Source: Myotis daubentonii
Taxonomy: Eukaryota; Chordata; Mammalia; Chiroptera; Vespertilionidae
NCBI RefSeq assembly: GCF_963259705.1
Contig: NC_081847.1
Coordinates: forward strand, 89,174,546 to 89,238,545
Reading direction: 5' to 3'
DNA: 64,000 nucleotides
Positions 56,208 to 64,000 of the stretch are shown piece by piece. The translations under genes were made by a program, and so were the position numbers. The notes below the pieces were generated by a model, which did no database searches, was not told where the DNA came from, and saw only the letters and a list, made by a program, of their open reading frames with translations. Positions within the stretch are counted from its first letter, which is position 1. The number at the start of each line of letters is the position of its first letter.

Positions 56208-57763
56208 GTTAATCCTTATCCCCATGGGAAATATATTTATCAACTGGATAAAACTTCTTTTGCCTTTAATTTCACAGACTCCACTAATTTCCAGTGTTAC
56301 TTAGGTCGGTATCACTTTCCCCTTCAGTGCAAATGTGTTCATATATGTTTAGTAGTTAGATTGCTTTGTCACATTCTACATTCAGTGTTGGGATCCCTGA
56401 CCTCCAACATGATTTAAAATTTGCAACATTAAGATTCAATCTTTGTGCGGCGGAGATCACAGGTTTTGACAATGCATAGTGTCTTGAATTCACTATTATA
56501 CTGCCATAGAGAATATCTCTATCATCCAAAAACTCCCCTCTTCTTCACTTACTCAAACCACCTCCACAACAAACACTTGGGAACCACTGATCTTTTCACT
56601 GCACTAGAGCTTTGCCTGTTCTAGAATGTCAGATAATAGGAAGAGACCATGTGCAGTCTTTTCAGACTGACTTTCAGTAGGCAATATGCGTTGAAGATTT
56701 ATCTATATCTTTTCACTTCATTCCTTCACTATGTCACTGTATAGGTGTACATGGCTTGTCTACCCAGTCACCTTTAGAAGGACTCTCATTGGCTTCCAGT
56801 TGTTGGTGATAACTGGGAAAACTCTCACAAGCAGCTTTCTGTGTGGACATAGAGTTTCAGATCAGTTGGGCAGAAACCTCAGTGATTGCTGGATTTCGTA
56901 GGTTTCCCAAACCTATGTCTTGTTTTGTACGAAACTACTAAACTGTCTCAAAGTGATTGTACCATTTTGCAAAACCACCAACAATAAATAGCAGTTTCTA
57001 TTGTTCTACCTCCTTCTCAGCAATCAGTAATGTCAGATTTTTTTTTAATTTAGCCATTCTGATAGGTGTAGTGTTATTTTATTGTGTTTAAATTTACAAT
57101 TGACTAACGACGAGTGGTGCTGAGCATCTTTTTATGTGTGCATTGACCTTCTTGCGTGGGACATATGCTTAGAATTTTGGTCCATTTTTAATTGTTTGTT
57201 TTCTCGTTGAGTTTTCAGAGTTTCTTTTGTTTGTTTGTTGTTTGTTTTTATATATTTGGGTTACACGTTCTTTATCAGATATGATATGTGTTTTGCAAAT
57301 ATTTTCTCCCAGTCTGTGACTTGTTTTTTCATTCTCTTAACAGTGTTTTTACAGAGCAGTTTTATTTCCAATAAAGTCCAAATTACATCTTCCTTTCACG
57401 GATCATGCTTTTGATGTTGTATTTGAAAACTCATTGCCAAACGGAAGGTCACATAGATTTTCTGTCTAATTTTTTCTAGAAGTTTTATCATTTTATAGTT
57501 AGGGCTATGACTTTTTAAAGTTAATTTCTATGTAAAGTGTATGGTCTGTGTTTAATTTTCTTTTTCTTTTTTTATTGCATGCGGATATCTACTTGTTCCA
57601 GCACCATTTGTTGAAAGAATATCTTTTCTTCATTGATTGCCTTTGCTCCTTAGTCAGTATGTTTATTTGGCTTGGTTTCTGGAGTCGCCATTCTACTCCA
57701 CTGATCAATGGGAGTATTCTCCAGTTGCCAGTGCCACACTGTGTAGATTACTGTGGCTTTATG

Positions 57764-57975
57764 CAGTGGTTCTCAACCTGGGTGTCGCGACCCCTTTGGC
57801 GGTCGAACGACCCTTTCACAGGGGTCGCCTAAGACCATCCTGCATATCAGATATTTACATTATGATTCATAACAGTAGCAAGATTACAGTTATGAAGTAG
57901 CAACGAAAATAATTTTATGGTTGGGTCACAACATGAGGAACTGCATTTAAAGGGGCAGAAGGTGGAGAACCACTG
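57764..57975 (+). mobile_element. SPIN (Space Invaders) hAT, non-autonomous
   Basis: CAGTGGTTCTCAACCTGGGT with GTCGCGACCCCTTTGG and right end GAGAACCACTG; inner blocks as in 25208-25399. Left flank GCTTTATG and right flank CTTTATA agree as an 8-bp duplication if one G was lost at the junction. It sits in the antisense L1. 212 bp, more complete than the other copy. Confidence 0.95.
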
Positions 57976-59634
57976 CTTTATAGTATTTTCTAAAATTGTG
58001 TCTTGTGTGTCATACATCTTTGTTCTCCTTTATGATACTATTAGCTATTCTAGGTCTTTTACTTTTCCAGATAAATTTTAGAATTAATTTGTTAATTTCT
58101 ACAAAATAACTCAGAGTTTTGTACTTTTCTGTACATAGATCCTGTACATTTTTATTTTAGATTTCTATCTAAGTATTTCAGAGTTTTTTGGTGCTATTAC
58201 AAATGGTATTAAATTTCAAATTACAAGTGTTCATTGTTGCTTTATAGGAGCAATTGATTTTTGTATAAGGATCTTGCAATCTTACTATAATTGCTTATTG
58301 GTTTTAGGCATTTTGATTTGTAGATTATTAATGGTTTTCCACATAGACAATCATGTCCTTTATGAAAAAGATAGTTTTCTTCCTTCCTTCCCAATATGTG
58401 TACCTATTCTTCCCTTTAGTCCCCCCCATCCTCACTTCTTCCCCCCATCTCCCTTCTTTCTTTGTTCATCTTATTGTACTACCTAGCACTTGTCATACTG
58501 TGTTGAATAGGAGTGGTGAGGTGGGACATTCTTGCCTTGACCCCAAATATTGGGGGAAATTATCTAGTCTCTCACCATTAAATACGAAGTTAGCTTTAGG
58601 GGTTTTGTAGATGTTCTTTGTCAGTCTGAGAAAATTCCTTTATTCCTAGTTAGCTGAGAATTTTATCATCAATGGTGTTGGCTTTTGTCAAAAGCTTTAT
58701 CTTTATCAATTAATATGGTCATATGATTTTTTAGCCTCTTGGCATGGTAGATAACAATGATTGATTTTTAAATGTTGGACCAGTCTTTTATATCTGGAAT
58801 AAATCTAACTTGGTCAGGGGGTATAATGTTTTTATATATTGTTATTTGTGATTTGCAAACATTTTATTGAGGGTATTTAATCTATGTTTATAAGAGATAT
58901 TGGTCTGTAGCTTTTTCTTTCCTATGATGTCTTAGTCTTGTTTTGGCAGTGAGGTAATGATGGCCTCATGGAATGAGTTAAGAACTGTTCCCTCTGCTTC
59001 CAGTTTTTAGAAGAGACTGTGGAATGAAATCATTTCTTCCCTAAATGGTAGAATTTGGTAGAATTTACCAGTGAAACATACTAGGCTTGGTATTTTCCTT
59101 TTTGGAAAGTTATTAATATTTATTCAATTTAATAGATATAGGTCTATTCAGATTATTTATATTTCCTAGTGTGAGTTTTGGTAGTTTTTGTCATTCAAGG
59201 AATTGGTCCATTTTAACTAAGTTATCAAATGTATAGGCATAGTCTTGTTCATAGTATTCTCTCTTAATATCCTTTTAATGTATATGTGATGAGTTGTAAT
59301 GGCATATCATTTCTGAATGTGGTAATTTATATCTCCTTTTTCCTTGGTCAATCTGTTAGAGGTTTGCTGCTATTTTTGTGTGTTTTTCAAAGAACCTGAT
59401 TTTGGTTTTGTTGATTTTTCTCCAGTTTTCCTATTTTCCATTTTATGTAATTTCTTTTCTAAGTTTGTATTATTTCCTTTCTTCTTCCTTTTGGGCTTCT
59501 TTTGCTCTTTTTCTTAGTTTCCTAAGGTGAAAGGTAGGTTACTATTTTTAGACTTTTTTTTTTTTTGCTTTTCTAACATATATATTGGATGATATAAATT
59601 ACCCGTTAAGCACTGCTTTTGCTGCATCCACAAA

Positions 59635-59655
59635 TTTTTATTTTAATTGATTTAC

Positions 59656-59718
<63 letters not shown>

Positions 59719-59731
59719 AGGAGAGAGAGAG

Positions 59732-59790
<59 letters not shown>

Positions 59791-59908
59791 CAATGTGAGA
59801 GAGAAACAACCAGTTGCTTCCCCAGTGCACCCTGGCCGGGAACGGAACCCACCCTCCCTTGGTGCATGGGACAAAGCTCCAATCAACTGAGCCACACCAG
59901 CCAGGGCC
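59635..59908 (-). mobile_element. Ves SINE with expanded (GA)n tail
   Basis: Head and box B region at the right ('gcaccctggccgggaacgga', 'ccacaccagccagggc'), and a (GA)n tract at 59656-59786 in place of the usual short CT-rich tail. The tract creates the long Ser-Leu minus frames there. Confidence 0.9.
59656..59786 (+). repeat. (GA)n microsatellite
   Basis: About 130 bp of GA with a few interruptions (TGG, GGA, AAAC). Confidence 0.97.
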
Positions 59909-60695
59909 ATACATTTTTAATAAGATGTATATTTATTTCCATTTAGTGCAGAATATTTTTTAATTTTTTCTCAAGACTATTTTTAACCCATGTATTATTT
60001 ATAAGTGTTTTGTTTAATCTCCAAAATCTGGGGAGTTTTTCAGCTGTCTTTCTGTTACTGGTTTCTAATTTAATTCCATATCATCTGAGGACATACTTTA
60101 TATAATTTATATTCTTATATATTTATAAATGTTGTTGTTTGGTCCAGAATGTGGTATAACTTGATAACTGTTCCCTGTGAGCTTGAGAAAAATGCACGCT
60201 GCTGTTGTTGGTGGAGTGTCCTATAAATGTCTCTTTGATCAAGGTGATTGATAGTACTGTTTGGGCCATCTATATCCCCATTGATTTTCTGCCTGCTTTA
60301 TCTATCAACACTGGCAGAAAGCTGTTGAAGTCTCAACTGTAGTGGTGGATTTATTTCTCCTTGCAATTCTACCAGGTTTGGCTGACATATTTTCATGTTA
60401 GGCACAAGCACATTAATAAAATTGTTATGTGTAATTGAAAAATCAATCACATTATCATTATATGCTCCTTATTTATTCCGGATAATCTTTATTGTTCTGA
60501 AGTATGCTTGTTTGAAATTAATATAGACCACCTTCTTTTTCTTTTTTTTTCTTGTTTCAATTTTTCTCATCACCATTTAGCTTCCCTATCTCTCCTCCAA
60601 CACCACCACCTTCTCCCCTCCACAATCACCACACAGTTGTCTGTGAGTTTTCTCTTTTTTTTTTCTTTGCTCAATCCCTCCACCACCACCCCCCC

Positions 60696-60698
<3 letters not shown>

Positions 60699-60726
<28 letters not shown>
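60699..60726 (+). repeat. (CA)n microsatellite
   Basis: Uninterrupted (CA)n within the antisense L1, next to A-rich sequence. Confidence 0.95.
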
Positions 60727-60730
<4 letters not shown>

Positions 60731-61190
60731 CACAAAACAAAACAAAAAAACCCAGAGCTGTCTATCTGCTCTCTATCTGAGTCTAAGACCAGCTTTTTAA
60801 ATTACATTAACATGCTATATCTTTCTCTATTATTTTACTTTTAATCTATAGGAATTCTTATATTTAAACTCAGTTTCTTGTGGATGAAATATGGTTGGGT
60901 CTTCTTTTGCCATCCACTCTGACAGTCTCTGTCTTTTAATTGGTGTGTTTAGACCATTTACATTTAAATTTATCATATTTATATCATTGGATCAGTATCT
61001 ATCATTTTGTAGCTATTTTTTGTTTGCTATATTCCTTGTTTCTTTTTCTCCATTTTTACCATCTTCTCTGATTTTAATTATTTTCTATGATCCCATTTTA
61101 TTTCCTCTCTCAGTATATCAATTATACTTTAAAAATATTGTTAGTGATTGATCTATAGAGTTTGAATGTTTATTGCTTTTTAGATGTAAA

Positions 61191-61440
61191 CTTTTTAATT
61201 GAATATTAACATACATTGGGAAAAGTGCACTAATAATAAGTATATAACTCAATGGATTTTCATAAAGCTAACAGCCTGTGTAATTAGCACTTAGATCAGG
61301 AAACAGAATGTTACCAGCATTTTAGAGATGCTCTGTGTGTTCTCCACCAGTCACTGTGACCAAAAGAAATGCTATACTGACTTCTATTACCGTAGATTAA
61401 TTGTTGGCTGTTTTTAAATAAAATCTTTCATGGTTTAGTT
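61191..61440 (-). mobile_element. probable old L1 3' region, antisense
   Basis: 'cattgggaaaagtgcactaa', 'tcaatggattttcataaagc' and 'gatcaggaaacagaatgtta' form a familiar old-L1-like block. Whether it belongs to the long L1 on its left is unclear. Confidence 0.5.
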
Positions 61441-62342
61441 TTGTTGTTACTTGCGCTGGCTTTTATAGATAATAGTTGGGATTCTTGTTGTTAGACATTT
61501 CTAATTGTATGTTCAATTTTGTTTATCTTAATCTGGAGCAAACCTGATTAATCAAATTGTGGATGTTTTCCCCTATAGAGAATTTATATTTACCATGAGC
61601 TGGAGGCAAGGCCGACCTCATAACACCCATCAAGGTCTCTGGCTTAATACAGGAGTTTCGGGCACTGTGCTGCTGATCTAATGCTCAGTTTCCTACTGTG
61701 ATGTTGGTATTGACTTTCCTCATAAGATACTCTAGCCCCTTTGGTGTGCTTTCTGCTTTTTGGTCAGTATTCAGTGGGTATTTTTGGAGGGGTGGTGTGG
61801 AAATGAGATACTTTCCCCATGTCCTTTGAGCCCAGCGATGCAATCAAATGTACCCATGTGTGCATCCTTGAGCTGTTTCCTTCAAGAAGGGCCTTTTAGA
61901 GTCTCTGGCCAGCCACAGCACTAAAAGCAGAAGTCTATATTGAATTTATTCTTAAAATGTATAAAGCAATAATAGTGTGCCTTTTCTTTGATGAGTAGCC
62001 ATAGGAAAGTGAGCCAGTATTATCACTATATATTTCATAATTAAATTGGTATTTATAAATAGCATAATTTTCTGATATTTAAAAAATAATGGTCATTTGA
62101 ATATTTTGAAACAATTTATACAAGTATAAGGCAGAAGTCACAATTTTACTTGGGCTTAGTAAATTTAATATTCAAACAAAATGGTAAGCTCAAATGATTT
62201 TGTCAAAGAAATCTTAATATTTCAAGGATGAATGTTGTTTCAAAATTTATTTGAGGATCTATCACTGATCCTCAAGGAGATGCCTCACCTTCCCCTTGTA
62301 TGTGGGGGTTTGTTCCAATCATCACACCTAATTATAAATTAA
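61441..62342. other. unassigned sequence
   Basis: No gene or named repeat recognised. Confidence 0.4.
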
Positions 62343-62505
62343 CTAGAGGCCTGGTGCATGAATTCGTGCACAGGTGGGTTCCAGCCAGCCACCCAGATCG
62401 GGGCCCAGGGGAAGGGGCCGTGGGTGGTTGGCCAGCCAGCCCCACCCTCTGGTCGAACTCTCGGTCAAGGGGGTAATTTGCATACCAGCCTTTTATTATA
62501 TAGGA
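62343..62505 (-). mobile_element. Helitron (HeliBat-type), short solo copy
   Basis: Left CTAGAGGCCTGGTGCATG with hairpin GTGCATGAATTCGTGCAC after A (62342); right 'cttttattatatagga' with GA at 62504-62505 before T. Only 163 bp; the CTCF-like block is absent, so it is an internal deletion form. Confidence 0.95.
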
Positions 62506-63795
62506 TGGCGAAAATGACTTTTAAAGGTTTGATTGCCTCACAGTGTAATTGAGGCTGTTTTTAATAAGTTGGGCAGTCTGATAGATTAGGCAGTAGGTGT
62601 CTCCTGAACAAATGTGTGAAGCTCTGCCTGGAAGATTAGTGCCACCTGAAATTTACAATTCATTAAGATAAATGGGTATGTGGCCCAGGATCACCACAAT
62701 GGACAGTTTGAGTTGAATTGTCCAAGAGGTATGTGCATATAAGAGGAACACTTCATTTTTTTAAGTTAATTCATTTCCAAAACTCGATATAAGCTATAAA
62801 AAGAACTTAAATGTTGGAAACCTGAGTGTTTACACTGCTTGTTGATCAACAGGTCTAATGAAAGAATTTCCCATAGAGTTGGGAGATGCTCATTTTAGGA
62901 GAGAAAACATGAAAATCTAAAACTTTTCTGCCTTGCTTTTCAATTCCTCTCACAGTACTGTAGTCCCAGGTAAACTAAGGGTAGTTATTCCTTCAGCTTC
63001 CCCTCCTCCCATTTTTTTTCAAAAAAAAGAGGGGAGAAGAAAACTAGTGTTTTAGTATTATTACAGTTATTCTCCAGAGTTTGAACTCAGATGGCTCCCC
63101 ATGAAAACTATTTCTAGAGTCTGTGATTTTAACCAAGATATTTCTGTTCTTATGACTTTTATCTTTCAAGTTAAACAAATGTCCTACCTACACTGAATAA
63201 CAATATATTATGAGATACAAGGAATAGATGATGATGATATTAATTGGTTCACTTAACAGAAATCAGAGTAAAAATGGGACATATGTTAAAATATAATGAA
63301 AGTTGGGCAGTGGTAGGTTGCTCCCTTTTCTCAGAAGAGTTATTTTTTATGAGATAATAACTATTCTAAAAATAGTATAGAAATTCTACAGTAGCACTGT
63401 CCATTGCATTGAAGATGAATATGTGGATTACTGTGTTAAGACATATATTTTGGAGAAAAGATAAGCCATATGGCTAGTGGGAAATAAAGCAGTATTTGGG
63501 GCCAGAAAAAAAATGTATTATATTCTCTGATACAAGGGACATGAACACCAGACTATTACATTACTTTGCAGTTTATCATAGCTGTAACAGCTAGATAAAG
63601 ATGGGTGGAGAATTGTTAAATGACATGTGACTATAAAATGCAGGAACTGGCTGTGCCATGGACTTGCTTACACAGAGATGTTAAAGGTGGGAATTCAAGA
63701 GAAATTCAAAAAAATCCATTAGAATGTCAAATCTAATGTCTTCTTAGTTTGCACACTTAAGTATTTATGGAAATTAACTTTTGGCCAATGCATTA
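62506..63795. other. unassigned AT-rich sequence
   Basis: No gene or named repeat recognised. Confidence 0.4.
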
Positions 63796-64000
63796 TCCTA
63801 TATAATAAAAGGCTAATATGCAAAGAGAACGAACAGCAGAATGACTGGTCGCTATGATGCGCACTGACCAACAGGGGGCAGATGCTCTATGCAGGAACTG
63901 CCCACTGGTTGTCAGTGTGCTCCCACAGGGGGAGCACCACTCAGCCAGAAGCCCTGAGTCAGGCTCACTGCTGGTGAGCACAGTGGCGGTGGCAGGAGCC
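63796..64000 (+). mobile_element. Helitron (HeliBat-type), partial at window end
   Basis: TCCTATATAATAAAAGGC after A (63795), then 'ctggtcgctatgatgcgcac', CCAACAGGGGGCAG (about 63869-63882) and a decayed inverted partner. The 3' end lies beyond the window. Confidence 0.95.

Larger units (their letters stand above)
56560..61190 (-). pseudogene. long old L1 (3' region and ORF2), antisense
   Basis: Reading the plus strand left to right one meets 'catggcttgtctacccagtc', 'attctgataggtgtagtgtt', 'cttgttccagcaccatttgt', 'aggagtggtgaggtgggaca', 'atggcctcatggaatgagtt', 'gtggagtgtcctataaatgt' and 'gtcttttaattggtgtgttt', which run from L1 3' end back through ORF2. Interrupted by a SPIN element and a Ves SINE. 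No frame longer than about 100 residues remains, so it is long dead. Confidence 0.82.

Noticed and set aside
59606..59914. Ser-Leu repeat protein frames
   Set aside because: Product of the (GA)n tract in a SINE.

Overview
This is a stretch of mammalian nuclear DNA, almost certainly from a vesper bat (Vespertilionidae). The decisive signs are at least thirteen HeliBat-type Helitrons (TC at the 5' end, a short GTGCAC hairpin and CTAG at the 3' end, inserted between A and T), many tRNA-derived Ves SINEs, and SPIN-type hAT elements. Among mammals this combination is known from vesper bats. I found no exon, splice-consistent reading frame, RNA gene or CpG-island promoter that I can defend as host coding sequence. 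The window reads as intergenic or deep intronic DNA. All long open frames fall in repeats or low-complexity sequence.

Layout. 0-12 kb: mostly old, unnamed sequence, with one solo Helitron (3926-4280), a 177-bp hAT element with a perfect 8-bp target duplication (4678-4854), two Ves SINEs and two MLT1-class LTRs. 12-14 kb: the pol region (RNase H to integrase) of an ERVL provirus, split by a 500-bp minus-strand LTR. 15-20 kb: ancient repeats, a 65/67-bp minisatellite (16390-16963), MIRs, a second hAT element and an L1 3' region. 21-22 kb: a retroviral solo LTR and an L1 tail. 24-34 kb: mostly unassigned, with a SPIN element, SINEs and microsatellites, including a 60-bp uninterrupted purine-pyrimidine alternation.

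34-64 kb is the Helitron-rich half. It holds a solo copy next to a second ERVL pol remnant, a two-copy array (37481-38306), a four-copy minus-strand array (48302-50336), a three-copy plus-strand array sitting in an L1 ORF2 remnant (52525-54011), a solo minus copy (62343-62505) and one running off the end (63796-64000). A long, old L1 lies antisense from about 56.5 to 61.2 kb and is interrupted by a SPIN element and a SINE.

No genes work together here. The biology is a layered record of transposition: ERVL, L1 and MIR are old; ERV LTRs, hAT/SPIN, Ves SINEs and Helitrons came later. The points most worth following are the exact junctions of the Helitron arrays, the pairs of inverted CTCF-like motifs and the octamer motifs that Helitrons bring, and the non-Helitron-like inner segments of two copies.
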